Below, in pieces: positions 1-8,425 of a stretch of 64,000 nt of DNA. The DNA lies in assembly GCF_003149145.1 (NCBI RefSeq), contig NZ_QGDQ01000013.1, positions 1-64,000 on the forward strand, given 5' to 3'. Under the pieces are notes generated by a model. That model was given only the letters and a program-made list of their open reading frames with translations. It was not told the DNA's origin and did not search any database. Within the stretch, counting starts at the first letter, position 1; each line of letters opens with the position of its first letter. This DNA is from Quadrisphaera granulorum. Its GTDB lineage: Bacteria > Actinomycetota > Actinomycetes > Actinomycetales > Quadrisphaeraceae. A program made the translations under genes and the position numbers.

Positions 1-251
1 GCGCGGGCGTTGAGCAGTTCCCGGAAGGCGAACAGCACCTGGGTGCGCTTGGCCAGGGACGTGTCACGCCAGGCGGGGAACGCCGCCTTCGCCGAGGCGA
101 CCGCGGCGTCCACATCAGCAGGCTCGGCCAGCACCACCAGGCGGGCCACCTGCCCGGTGGCGGGGTCGAAGACGTCGGCGGTGCGGGTAGAGGCACCAGA
201 GGTGGCAACCCCATCGATCCAGTGCTGCACCGTCTGCTGGGTCTCGCTCAT
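1..251 (-). CDS. mmsA: Methylmalonate-semialdehyde dehydrogenase (acylating), N-terminal part
   Basis: Partial gene that runs off the left end of the window; only about 83 N-terminal residues are present. It begins MSETQQTVQHWIDGV and continues with a TADVFDPATGQVARLV segment and an AAFPAWRDTSLAKRTQVLF segment, the usual start of CoA-acylating aldehyde dehydrogenases of the MmsA/IolA type. These convert malonate or methylmalonate semialdehyde to acetyl- or propionyl-CoA in valine, inositol or beta-alanine breakdown. The catalytic Cys lies outside the window. It is divergent from the PucR-type regulator at 457, which probably controls it. Other aldehyde dehydrogenases of the same branch cannot be excluded from this fragment. 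Confidence 0.8.
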   Translation of the reverse strand, partial: MSETQQTVQHWIDGVATSGASTRTADVFDPATGQVARLVVLAEPADVDAAVASAKAAFPAWRDTSLAKRTQVLFAFRELLNAR

Positions 252-456
252 GGCTCTCGCGCCTCAATCCTGCTCGGAGGGTCGGGGTGGAAGTTCTTGC
301 CGGGGATTGCCCGCCCAGGTGGGGGTGACCCGGGGGCTGGCTCCGGTGGCGTCGTGGGACACAGTGCGTGACGCGCACCTCGGCCATCCAGCGACAGATC
401 GTCGTTCTTTACCGCCACTACGCGTCATAACGTTGCCGCGCCGATAGCGTCCGCTC
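252..456. promoter_or_regulatory. Divergent promoter region mmsA / PucR-type regulator
   Basis: This 205-base gap separates two divergent genes, so both promoters and any PucR-type operator must lie here. I see no convincing long palindrome or clear -35/-10 pair. The stretch nearest the regulator (about 395-445) is the least GC-rich part. Function is inferred from gene orientation only. Confidence 0.4.
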
Positions 457-2262
457 GTGGCCATCACCGTCGCTGACGTCCTTGCCCTCCCGGCGGTCGC
501 CGCGGGCCGGCCACGGGTCCGCGTCGGCGGCCGCGCCCTGGACGCCGTCGTCCGCTGGGTGCACATCAGTGAGCTCACCGAGGTCGCGGGCCTACTGCGT
601 GGCGGCGAGCTGTTGCTGTCGACGGGTATGCGCCTGCGCGACGAAGGCCTCGACACGACCGCCTACCTCCGCTCCCTGCACGAGCGGGGGGTGGCCGGTC
701 TCGTCGTCGAGCTGAGTCCGTCGCTGCCCACCCTCCCGGACCGCCTCGTCGACGCCGCCCGCGAGCAGAAGTTCGCCCTGGTGGAACTCACCCGGGGGGT
801 GCGGTTCGTCGCGATCACGGAGGCCGTCCATGGTCAGTTGCTCCACGAGCAGTACGAGCGACTGCGGTTCAGCGAGGAAGTGCAGACCGCCTTCTCCGCC
901 CTCACCACGAGCGGGAGCCCCCACACCACCCAGGTGGTGCTCGACCGCGCCAGCGAGCTCCTCGGGTGCGCCGTGGTGCTGGAGGACCTGGCCCACCGGG
1001 CTCTCGGGCTGGCGGGGGGTGCCGCGGCGGAGGTGCTGGCCAGCTGGGCTCAGCGGTCGCGCCGGCTGCCGTTCTCCACCTCGACGGTCACCGGGGGACC
1101 GGAGGACTGGACGGCGTGCCCGGTCGGCCCGCCGGGGTCGCGGTGGGGCCGGGTCGTGGTTCCCGGAGCCGCCCTCGATGACCAACGGACGCTCATGGTG
1201 TTGGAGCGCGCCGCCGAGGCACTGACCGTGATCCGCTTGGTGAGCGGTGACTGCACCGACCCGGCACGCAGGGCGAGCGGCGAACTCCTGGCCGACCTGC
1301 TCGGCGCCGACCGTCGGCACGAGCCGACGCTGCGGGCGCGGGCGCGCGCGCTCGGCCTGCCCGTCCCCTGCGCACTGCTACCCCTCGCGGTGAAGCACCC
1401 GCGGCCCGCGAGCGCCGAGGGGCGATCGAGCAACGAGCGATCCGGCGGCGACCGATCCGCGGAGGACGCCGAGGCCGTGGGCCGGGCGCTGGAGCGGACG
1501 GGGCAGACGGGGCTGGTGGCCACCATCGGCCCGGGGACGACGGGCGTGCTCCTCGTGGTGCCCGGGACGGCGCGCGCCACCTCGGACGCCACCGCAGCGG
1601 CCGGTCAGGGCAGCGCCAGGGACGGGGACGACGACGGCGTGCACGCGGCCGCTGCCAGGGCGGCAGAGAGCCTGGCCCGCGCGCTGGCCACCGCGTCGTC
1701 CAGCGGGTCGGCTCGCACGGTTCCCGCCGTCGCCGTCGTCGTCCCTGTTGTTGCCGTGGCCCCGGTCACGTCGGCACTGGTGGAGGCAGGTGAGGGACTC
1801 CTCGAGGCGTGCGAGGTGGCGGAGGTGGCCTCGGCGTCGCCCGAGGCACCCCCAGCGGCCTCAGCACCTCCGGCGCCTCAGGGAACCGTGTACCGCCGGC
1901 AAGACCTGGGCGTGCGGTGGCTCCTGTGGCGGTTGCGCTCGGACCCCCAGCTGCAGTCCTACGTGGACGACCAGCTCGCCCCCCTGCTCCACGGCACCCC
2001 GCGGGACGTCGACGACCTCGCCCTACTGGAGGCGTTCCTCGCCAGCGGCGGGTCGATGACGCAGCTGGCGTCGGCACTGGACGCCAACCGCCCGTCGCTC
2101 TACGCGAGGGTTCGCCGCCTCTCCGAGCGACTGGACCGCGACCTCGGCGACCCGGAGACCAGGACGTCGCTCCAGGTGGCGCTCCTGGCGTACCGCGGCC
2201 TGGAGACGGCGTCGCACAGTCCAGGGAACCGAGGACACTCCGGATACTGGTCTGACCAGTAA
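457..2262 (+). CDS. PucR family transcriptional regulator
   Basis: 601 residues from a GTG start. Residues 5-125 are the PucR N-terminal domain (VADVLALPAVAAG, WVHISELTEVAGLLRGGELLL). The C-terminal end carries the PucR-type helix-turn-helix (LLEAFLASGGSMTQLASALD, NRPSLYARVRRLSERL, about 520-575). The middle is GAF/GGDEF-like and divergent, interrupted by low-complexity Ala/Ser/Gly stretches (about 320-345 and 375-415), so the protein is longer than a typical 500-550 residue member. Members sense catabolic intermediates. The divergent mmsA gene suggests control of an amino-acid, inositol or nucleobase-derived semialdehyde pathway. The effector cannot be told from sequence. Confidence 0.85.
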   Translation: MAITVADVLALPAVAAGRPRVRVGGRALDAVVRWVHISELTEVAGLLRGGELLLSTGMRLRDEGLDTTAYLRSLHERGVAGLVVELSPSLPTLPDRLVDAAREQKFALVELTRGVRFVAITEAVHGQLLHEQYERLRFSEEVQTAFSALTTSGSPHTTQVVLDRASELLGCAVVLEDLAHRALGLAGGAAAEVLASWAQRSRRLPFSTSTVTGGPEDWTACPVGPPGSRWGRVVVPGAALDDQRTLMVLERAAEALTVIRLVSGDCTDPARRASGELLADLLGADRRHEPTLRARARALGLPVPCALLPLAVKHPRPASAEGRSSNERSGGDRSAEDAEAVGRALERTGQTGLVATIGPGTTGVLLVVPGTARATSDATAAAGQGSARDGDDDGVHAAAARAAESLARALATASSSGSARTVPAVAVVVPVVAVAPVTSALVEAGEGLLEACEVAEVASASPEAPPAASAPPAPQGTVYRRQDLGVRWLLWRLRSDPQLQSYVDDQLAPLLHGTPRDVDDLALLEAFLASGGSMTQLASALDANRPSLYARVRRLSERLDRDLGDPETRTSLQVALLAYRGLETASHSPGNRGHSGYWSDQ

Positions 2263-2456
2263 TCCAAATACAAGTACAACGATCGGGGACGCCGCCGCCC
2301 TGGCCCGCCTGGTCCGTGCTGGTGACGCGCTGGGCGCTCAGCGCGCCGCGACGGCGAACATCTACCGCTACGACGAGGACGAGCTCACCGAGGAGGAGCG
2401 GGCCGCGCTGCGGCCCCTCGTCACCGCCCCGTGACGAGGGCCCAGCTCAGCCGCGC

Positions 2457-3476
2457 TCAGCCGATCCCGGCGTAGGAGTGGTTGCCGGGGAAGAACACGT
2501 TCACCACGACGTAGTTGATGATGATGCAGGCGAACCCGGCCATGGAAAGGTACGCGGCGCGGCGCCCGTTCCAGCCGCCGGTGGCGCGAGCGTGCAGGTA
2601 GGCGGCGTAGACCACCCAGATGATGAAGGTCCACACCTCCTTGGGGTCCCAGTTCCAGTACCGGCCCCAGGCGACCTCGGCCCAGATGGCTCCCGCCACC
2701 AGCGTGAAGCCCCACAGCGGGAACGAGATGGCGATGAGGCGGTAGGAGAGCTTCTCCAGATCGGTGGAGGTGGGCAGCGCCTCCATGAAGCGTCCGGCGC
2801 CGAGAGTCTCGCCCGCGGCCCGCTTGATCTCACGCCGCTCCTGCACGAGCTGCAGCACCGTGGTGGAGAACGCCAGCACGAACAGCGAGATGCTGATGAA
2901 CGCCACCGACACGTGGATGACCAGCCAGTAGCTCTGCAGCGCGGGCACGAGCGGCGCCGAGTCGGTGTAGAACACCGCGACCGCGAGCCCCAGGCTCAGC
3001 AGCACGGGCGCCAGCACGAACGTCGACAGCCAGCGCACGTCGCGCCGGGTCAGCACGAGCAGGTAGACGAGGACGACGACGGACGTGCCCGTCACCGAGA
3101 ACTCGTACATGTTGCCCCAGGGCGCCCGGTGCGCCGAGAGCCCGCGCGTCACCACACCGCCGATGTGCAGCAGCAGCGCGAGCACGGTGAGTGACACGGC
3201 GATGCGTGCGACCTTGCGGGAGGCGCCGTCCTCGGCCAGGGAGATCGGCTCCTCGGAGGCCGAGGTGCGGACCACGGTCGCGGTGCCGCCGCCCCCGGCC
3301 ACCCCGGCACTCATCTGCTGGCTCTTGCCCTGCTGCTTCTTGCGCATCCGCGCCGAGGCGCGGTCGCCGAGGGCGGCCAGGTCCATGGTGCTGGCGCCGA
3401 GGGCCAGGGTGTACACGGCCATGGCCGAGTAGACGAGGGCGTTGCTGGCCGAGGCCAGCGACTCGTCGACGCTCAC
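2457..3476 (-). CDS. ccsB: Cytochrome c biogenesis protein CcsB (CcsA/CcmC-like, heme handling)
   Basis: 339-residue polytopic membrane protein of System II cytochrome c maturation. It contains the tryptophan-rich WWD-type signature (WGRYWNWDPKEVWTFIIWVVY, about 262-285) that presents heme on the outer face of the membrane, with eight or so hydrophobic segments and conserved His in HRAPWGNMYEF and WLVIHVSVAF. The start overlaps the resB stop by 4 bases, so the two are translationally coupled; ResB and CcsB form the heme export and ligation complex. It is the last gene of the operon and converges on the PucR-type gene. A charged Lys/Gln/Arg-rich loop lies near residues 40-55. Confidence 0.93.
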   Translation of the reverse strand: MSVDESLASASNALVYSAMAVYTLALGASTMDLAALGDRASARMRKKQQGKSQQMSAGVAGGGGTATVVRTSASEEPISLAEDGASRKVARIAVSLTVLALLLHIGGVVTRGLSAHRAPWGNMYEFSVTGTSVVVLVYLLVLTRRDVRWLSTFVLAPVLLSLGLAVAVFYTDSAPLVPALQSYWLVIHVSVAFISISLFVLAFSTTVLQLVQERREIKRAAGETLGAGRFMEALPTSTDLEKLSYRLIAISFPLWGFTLVAGAIWAEVAWGRYWNWDPKEVWTFIIWVVYAAYLHARATGGWNGRRAAYLSMAGFACIIINYVVVNVFFPGNHSYAGIG

Positions 3477-5167
3477 GGCTCCTCCTGTCGCGGGGGTGAC
3501 TGGGTCTTGTCAGTGTCTCTGGAGCTCTGCTGCCCGGGGGTCCGTTCCGGGGAGCTGCTGGGCAGGCGCGCGAGGACGGCCGCCAGCACGGCATCAGCCT
3601 CGGCGGCCAAGCCGTGGTCTTCGCTGCGGGCCAGCGCTCCCACCTCCAGGAGGGTGCCACCGGCAGTTCCGCCAGATCCGCTACTGGCGGGCGCGGCGCG
3701 GACCCACAACCGGCGACGCGGCACGAACAGCGACGCGGTGAGTCCGACGATGGCGAGCATCGAGGAGATCAACGCGGCGGCACGGGCGGGGTCGTGCCGG
3801 ACGGTGAAGCCGGCGTACCTGTCGATCCTGTCGAGCGTCACCGAACCGAGCCCGTTGGGCAGCTGGTAGGTCTCGCCGACCTTCATGGCGAACCGCAGCG
3901 GCTGCCCGTCGGGGCTGGTCACCCGCTGCATGCGCGAGGTGTCGAGCTCGTAGACGTTCTGCGGCACGCCGTCGTCGATGCCGAGGTCTCCGGTGTACGC
4001 GAAGAACAGCACCTCCGGGTTGCGGAGGTCGGGGAAGGTCGAGACCGGCACTCCGGCGGGGTCCGCGGAGACTGTGGGAAGGAGCAGCCCTTGGAGGCCG
4101 AGGTCGTCCCCGGGCCCGGGGATCTTGATGACCCCGGTGGAGGTGTAGTCGGCGTCCTGCACGAGGAACGGCGTGCCCTGGGAGAAGACGACGTTGCCTG
4201 CCGCGTCACGCACGGTGACCACGGGGGCGTACCCGTTGCCCGCGAGGTAGACCGAAGCACCCCCGGCGCGCAGCGGCTCGTTGACGCGGATCTGGCGTTG
4301 CTGCGGCGCGTCACCCGGAGCGTCGATGAGGGTTACGTCGGCGGAGAAGCTGCGCGGCGCGCCGAACTGGTTGCCCGTGGCGTCCTCGTCGAAGGCGACG
4401 TGCAGAGCGTCGAGCGTGAAGGCGAACGGCGGGAGGGCCGCGCTGTCGACAAGGGCGCCCGGGTCCCAGCTGTCGTACGCGGCGACGGAGTTGGCGTAGG
4501 CCTTCCCCTGTTGAACGATCATCTGCGCGCGGTACCCGTACAACCCGCCGACGCCGATCGCGATGAGCACGCCCACCAGCGACAGGTGGAACAGCAGGTT
4601 GCCGGTCTCGCGCAGCTCCCCGCGCTGCCCGGCGAGCGAAGCGCCGCGGGCATCGGTGAAGTCCGCCGTGCGGTACCGGCGCGCGCGGAGCACCGCGCGG
4701 GCCGCCTCCAGCACCGCCGCGGGCGGGGCGTCGACCTGCACCGCGCGGTGCTCGGGCAGCCGAGCGAGACGGGCGGGGGTGCGCGGCGGCGCCTGGCGCA
4801 GGTTGGCCAGGTGCACCTTGGTCCGCGGCAGCACGCAGCCGACCAGGCTGATGAACAGCAGCAGGTAGACCGCGGAGAACCAGGGTGAGGAGTAGACGTC
4901 GAAGAGGCTGAGCCGGTCGAGCCAGGGGGCGCTCGCGGGGTTGTCCTCGAAGTACCGGGCGACGGCGACCTGGTCGATGTTGCGCTGCGGGAACAGCGAT
5001 CCCGGCACGGCCAGCACGGCGAGCAGCAGGAGCAGCAGCAGCGCCGTCCTCATGCTCGTCAGCTGGCGCCACATCCAGCGCAGCCACCCGATGAGGCCGA
5101 GCCCCACGGGCTGCGGGCTCTCCGGCGGCGGCTCAGCGGCCGTGCGCTGCTCCTCGACGGTGGTCAC
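3473..5167 (-). CDS. resB: Cytochrome c biogenesis protein ResB
   Basis: 564-residue ResB-family membrane protein. The N-terminal membrane part (GWLRWMWRQLTSMRTALLLLL, about 28-48) and further transmembrane segments near 95, 190 and 465 surround a large extracytoplasmic domain (about 210-460), the normal ResB layout. It works with CcsB to deliver heme to apocytochrome c. It follows ccdA by 28 bases and overlaps ccsB by 4 bases. The Ser/Gly-rich cytoplasmic tail after residue 480 looks unstructured. Length and order match other actinobacteria. Confidence 0.93.
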   Translation of the reverse strand: MTTVEEQRTAAEPPPESPQPVGLGLIGWLRWMWRQLTSMRTALLLLLLLAVLAVPGSLFPQRNIDQVAVARYFEDNPASAPWLDRLSLFDVYSSPWFSAVYLLLFISLVGCVLPRTKVHLANLRQAPPRTPARLARLPEHRAVQVDAPPAAVLEAARAVLRARRYRTADFTDARGASLAGQRGELRETGNLLFHLSLVGVLIAIGVGGLYGYRAQMIVQQGKAYANSVAAYDSWDPGALVDSAALPPFAFTLDALHVAFDEDATGNQFGAPRSFSADVTLIDAPGDAPQQRQIRVNEPLRAGGASVYLAGNGYAPVVTVRDAAGNVVFSQGTPFLVQDADYTSTGVIKIPGPGDDLGLQGLLLPTVSADPAGVPVSTFPDLRNPEVLFFAYTGDLGIDDGVPQNVYELDTSRMQRVTSPDGQPLRFAMKVGETYQLPNGLGSVTLDRIDRYAGFTVRHDPARAAALISSMLAIVGLTASLFVPRRRLWVRAAPASSGSGGTAGGTLLEVGALARSEDHGLAAEADAVLAAVLARLPSSSPERTPGQQSSRDTDKTQSPPRQEEP

Positions 5168-5195
5168 GCGCCCCCGACCTCCTTGCGCTGCCCCA

Positions 5196-5948
5196 TCAGA
5201 CCGGGGTCTCCCACCCGGCGATGCTGCCCTGCAGCGCGCCGAGCCACTGGTTCCACAGGCCGCTCACGAGCAGTACCCCGACGACGACCAGGGCGACGCC
5301 GCCCGCACGCGCGATGACCAGCCGACGGTGGCGCACCCACTCCAGGGCGCGGGCCGAGCGCCCTAGCCCGAGGGCCACGAGCACGAACGGCAGCCCGAGA
5401 CCCAGGCAGTAGGCCAGGCTCAGCAGCACCCCGCGCGTGGCGGTGCCGGCGTCGGTGGCGAGCGCCAGGACGACGGCGAGCGTCGGGCCGATGCAGGGGG
5501 TCCACCCCAGGCCGAAGGTCGCGCCGAGCAGCGGCGCGCCAACCAGACCGGCGGCAGGGCGCCAGCGCACCTTGGCTTCGCCCCGCAAACCGGGCACGAC
5601 ACCGAGGAAGGCCAGCCCCATGAGGACGACGACGACGCCCATCCAGCGGGTCAACTCGACCTGGTGCCCCACGAGGAAGGCCCCCAGCGAGCCGAAGGCG
5701 TACCCGTAGGCCACGAACACGGCCGTGAACCCGAGGACGAAGAGCACCGACCCGAGCAGCAGCCGCCCTCGGCGCTGCCGCTCGAGGTCGACACCGGTGA
5801 GCCCCGTGACGTAGCCGAGATACCCGGGCACCAGCGGCAGCACGCACGGCGAGGCGAAGCTCACCACGCCCGCCACCGCGGCCACGAGCGCCCCGACGAG
5901 GAGGGGCCCTCCCCCGGCAAGCTGCTGGAAGGTCGCGGCGGCGCTCAC
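5196..5948 (-). CDS. ccdA: Cytochrome c biogenesis protein CcdA (thiol-disulfide electron carrier)
   Basis: 250 residues with six hydrophobic segments. The motif FASPCVLPLVPGY (about 31-43) holds the first redox Cys and GATFGLGWTPCIGPTLA (about 142-158) the second, as in CcdA and the membrane domain of DsbD. It passes electrons across the membrane to ResA so that the haem-binding thiols of apocytochrome c are kept reduced. Its start overlaps the resA stop by 4 bases (5945-5948), which supports this start and translational coupling. Confidence 0.93.
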   Translation of the reverse strand: MSAAATFQQLAGGGPLLVGALVAAVAGVVSFASPCVLPLVPGYLGYVTGLTGVDLERQRRGRLLLGSVLFVLGFTAVFVAYGYAFGSLGAFLVGHQVELTRWMGVVVVLMGLAFLGVVPGLRGEAKVRWRPAAGLVGAPLLGATFGLGWTPCIGPTLAVVLALATDAGTATRGVLLSLAYCLGLGLPFVLVALGLGRSARALEWVRHRRLVIARAGGVALVVVGVLLVSGLWNQWLGALQGSIAGWETPV

Positions 5949-6607
5949 GCGCTGCCCCCGGCCCCGGAGTCGCCGTTGTCGGCGCGGCCGCTCACCACGT
6001 CATCGATGACCCCGCGCAGCACACTCTTCTGGGCGCGACCGACGATGCGCGCCGCGGGGCGGCCCTCGGTGTCGAGGACCACCGTGGACGGAACGGCCTG
6101 CGGCGGGATGGTGCCGCGCAGCGCCAGCAGCCCCTGCCCGGAGCCAGCATCGAGGACGCTCGGGTAAGGGATCCCGAACTCCCGCTCGAACGTCTGGGCC
6201 ACAGCGGCGTCGTCGCGGGTGTTGATGCCGAGCCATTGGACACCGGGGGTGTCGTTCGCGACAGCGGCCAGCTCGGGCGCCTCGACCCGGCACGGGGCGC
6301 AGGCGGCCCACCAGACGTTGATGACCACCACCTGGCCACGCCAGTCGGCGATGTCGAGGGTGGGGCCGTGGGACGTCGGCCCCGAGAGCACCACCGGCGC
6401 TGATCGCTGTGAGGCGGCCAGGATGGTCAGGTCTCCGGTGCCCGAGACGTAGCCCTGCTGGTTGCCGGTATCGCCGCCCGCCTGGCCCAGGCCGTCGCAG
6501 GCCGCGAGCGCGGCGGCCGCGGGCAGCGCGAGAGCGCCCGCCAGCAGTGCGCGCCGCGAAGGGCCGTGCTGTCGCGCAGCGCCGTGCTGCCCAGAGAACT
6601 CGCTCAC
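5945..6607 (-). CDS. resA: TlpA/ResA-type thioredoxin-fold lipoprotein
   Basis: 220 residues from GTG at 6607. The start is set by a 4-base GTGA overlap with the upstream phosphatase stop. The N-terminus has a twin-Arg stretch (PSRRALLAGALALP) followed by a lipobox-like ALAAC, so a Tat-exported lipoprotein is likely. The thioredoxin-like domain contains the CAPC active site (VWWAACAPCRVEAPEL, about 99-114) and a cis-Pro motif (AVPSTVVLD). It reduces apocytochrome c thiols using electrons from CcdA. Reading further upstream in frame is possible but would lie inside the phosphatase gene. Confidence 0.9.
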   Translation of the reverse strand: MSEFSGQHGAARQHGPSRRALLAGALALPAAAALAACDGLGQAGGDTGNQQGYVSGTGDLTILAASQRSAPVVLSGPTSHGPTLDIADWRGQVVVINVWWAACAPCRVEAPELAAVANDTPGVQWLGINTRDDAAVAQTFEREFGIPYPSVLDAGSGQGLLALRGTIPPQAVPSTVVLDTEGRPAARIVGRAQKSVLRGVIDDVVSGRADNGDSGAGGSA

Positions 6608-7251
6608 GCTGCGCCCGCCGTGTCGACGGCGCCCGGCAGCAGCGAGGCGGCAGGCTCGCGGTAGTCCACCCCCACCAGCGCCGTGCCGTCGAAGCGCAGG
6701 GTGGTGAGGCTGGCGAGGGTGCACTGGCGTTTGCGGGGGTCGTGCCAGAGGCGACGGCCCTCGGCGCGGCGGCGCGCGCTGTAGATGGGCAGCTGGTGGG
6801 CGACCAGCACGGTCTCGTGGCCGGCGTTGCGCGCGGCGGCCTCGCGGGCCACAGCCAGCACACGCTCGGCCTGCTCGGCGTACGGCTCGCCCCAGGAGGG
6901 CCGCAGCGGGTTGCGCAGCACCCACCAGTGGCGGGGGCGGGTCAGCGCGCCGTCGCCGACCCCGAACGTCAGGCCCTCGAAATGGTTGGCGGCCTCGATC
7001 AGCCGCTCGTCGGTGCCGACGGTCAGACCGAACGCCTCACCGAGGGGCGCGGCGGTCTCCTGTGCGCGCTGCAGCGGGGAGGCGATCACCTCGACGACGT
7101 CGGCGCCCTCCTCGCGCAGCGTGGTGGCCACGAGCCGGGCCATCTGCTGGCCGCGTTCGGAGAGGCGGTAGCCCGGGAGCCGGCCGTAGAGCACGCGTTG
7201 AGGGTTGTGGACCTCCCCGTGGCGCAGCAGGTGGACGGCGGTGAGGGCCAT
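6604..7251 (-). CDS. Histidine phosphatase family protein
   Basis: 215 residues starting MALTAVHLLRHGEVHNPQ. The RHGE catalytic signature is at residues 9-12 and the second active-site His falls in VLVAHQLPIYS (about 164). This places it in branch 1 of the histidine phosphatase (phosphoglycerate mutase-like) superfamily. A homologue is commonly found just before resA in actinobacterial cytochrome c maturation operons, but its substrate is not known to me. An upstream in-frame start adds 14 residues of poor coding character (MRPPAPRCGWDAGR), so ATG at 7251 is preferred. Confidence 0.88.
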   Translation of the reverse strand: MALTAVHLLRHGEVHNPQRVLYGRLPGYRLSERGQQMARLVATTLREEGADVVEVIASPLQRAQETAAPLGEAFGLTVGTDERLIEAANHFEGLTFGVGDGALTRPRHWWVLRNPLRPSWGEPYAEQAERVLAVAREAAARNAGHETVLVAHQLPIYSARRRAEGRRLWHDPRKRQCTLASLTTLRFDGTALVGVDYREPAASLLPGAVDTAGAA

Positions 7252-7355
7252 GCGCCCAGCATCCCATCCACACCTGGGTGCCGGAGGCCGCACGCCAGAG
7301 CGCTGCGCGCGACGTCACACCCGTCGGCGTGGCGCCGGCGCGGCATCCCGGCGTG

Positions 7356-8270
7356 TCAGGCCTGGATGCTGACGACTCCCAGGTCGCGGGTGGAGGTCAG
7401 CACCCCGCGCACGCCCTCGCCGGTGTAGCTGCCCGAGGTGGGAGCGACGTCGGCGTAGTCACGCCCGACGGCGATGGTGAGGTGCCCGGCGCCGGCGCGC
7501 TTGTCGTTGCAGGGGTCGAAGGCCACGGCCACCGCGCCGGGCTGCCCCTCGACGAGGCCGGGGACGACGACGTCGACCCACGCGTGCGTCCCGCCCTGCC
7601 CGATGAGGTGACCGGAGACGTACCGGGTGGGGATCCCGAGGTGACGCATCACCGAGATCATCACGTGCGCGTAGTCCTGGCAGACGCCGACGCCTCCGGC
7701 GAGGGCCTGCGCGGCCGTGGTGCGCGTCGTCGTCGTCCCGAACTCGTAGCGGAACCGGGCGTGCACGGCGGAGCAGACGCGTTCGGCCGTCTCCACGGGG
7801 TTCTCGGGGCGGCGCAGCGACTCGGCGAGTTCGATGATCGCGGCGTCGGGGGCGGTGAGGGACGTGGGCGCCAGGAGACGCGGGTCACGCAGGGCCGCCT
7901 TGGACACCACCGCGTGGGCCTCGTGGGGGGCCGCGGGCACCACGCGCTCGAGCACGGCGGTGAGGGCGAACTCCACGTGCTCGGCCACGGCGTCGGCCCG
8001 GACCCGGGTGACGATGTTGCCGAAGGCGTCGCGTCGGTCGGTGCGACGGGCGGCGCCGTCCTCCAGGCCGCTCACGCTCAGGCTGGCCACGCGACGGTGC
8101 ACGTCACCGTGGAGGACCGGCGGCAGCACCACGAGGCGCTGGCGCAGGTCGGCGACCGGAGCGTCGTACGTGTATCGGAACGTCTGCGCGAGGCGGTACG
8201 TCACGCGGGACGCGGCGTCCAGCTCAGCAGTCTGCGCGGTGAGCAGTGGAGCGGAGAGGGCGTCGAGCAT
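7356..8270 (-). CDS. Transglutaminase-like cysteine protease-fold protein
   Basis: 304 residues. An N-terminal beta domain (YRLAQTFRYTYDAPV) is followed by a transglutaminase core with the expected triad: Cys in GGVGVCQDYAHVMI (about 196), His in GGTHAWVDV (about 232) and Asp in AVAFDPCNDKR (about 253). The final part (GRDYADVAPTSGSYTGEG) is the usual tail of bacterial transglutaminase-like proteins. No signal peptide is seen, so it is probably cytoplasmic. Family members act as peptidases or amide-bond-modifying enzymes; the substrate is unknown. A GTG one codon upstream (8273) is an equally possible start. Confidence 0.88.
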   Translation of the reverse strand: MLDALSAPLLTAQTAELDAASRVTYRLAQTFRYTYDAPVADLRQRLVVLPPVLHGDVHRRVASLSVSGLEDGAARRTDRRDAFGNIVTRVRADAVAEHVEFALTAVLERVVPAAPHEAHAVVSKAALRDPRLLAPTSLTAPDAAIIELAESLRRPENPVETAERVCSAVHARFRYEFGTTTTRTTAAQALAGGVGVCQDYAHVMISVMRHLGIPTRYVSGHLIGQGGTHAWVDVVVPGLVEGQPGAVAVAFDPCNDKRAGAGHLTIAVGRDYADVAPTSGSYTGEGVRGVLTSTRDLGVVSIQA

Positions 8271-8397
8271 CACAGGAGGGCCCCTTCAGCAGGGCCGCAC
8301 CCAGCGACCGACGCCGTCATGCACGGATCCTGCACGTCTTCCGTTTCCGCGGTGTTGCGCCGCACCGGCACAGTCCGTCGATCGGTCGAAGATCCGT

Positions 8398-8418
8398 CCC
8401 CCTGAGTGATTCAGGGGG
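8398..8418 (-). terminator. Terminator-like hairpin downstream of hemL
   Basis: Perfect 8-base-pair stem CCCCCTGA / TCAGGGGG with a 5-base loop (GTGAT), lying just past the hemL stop and before the transglutaminase-like gene. There is no clean T-run, as is common in high-GC actinomycetes. Confidence 0.55.
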
Positions 8419-8425
8419 TCCGTTC

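Noticed and set aside
2264-2434. Open frame on the plus strand ending in an acidic stretch (IYRYDEDELTEEERAALRPLV) after the PucR gene
   Set aside because: The amino-acid pattern looks protein-like, but there is no ATG, GTG or TTG in frame in the gap, so it has no start. It could be the tail of a decayed gene.
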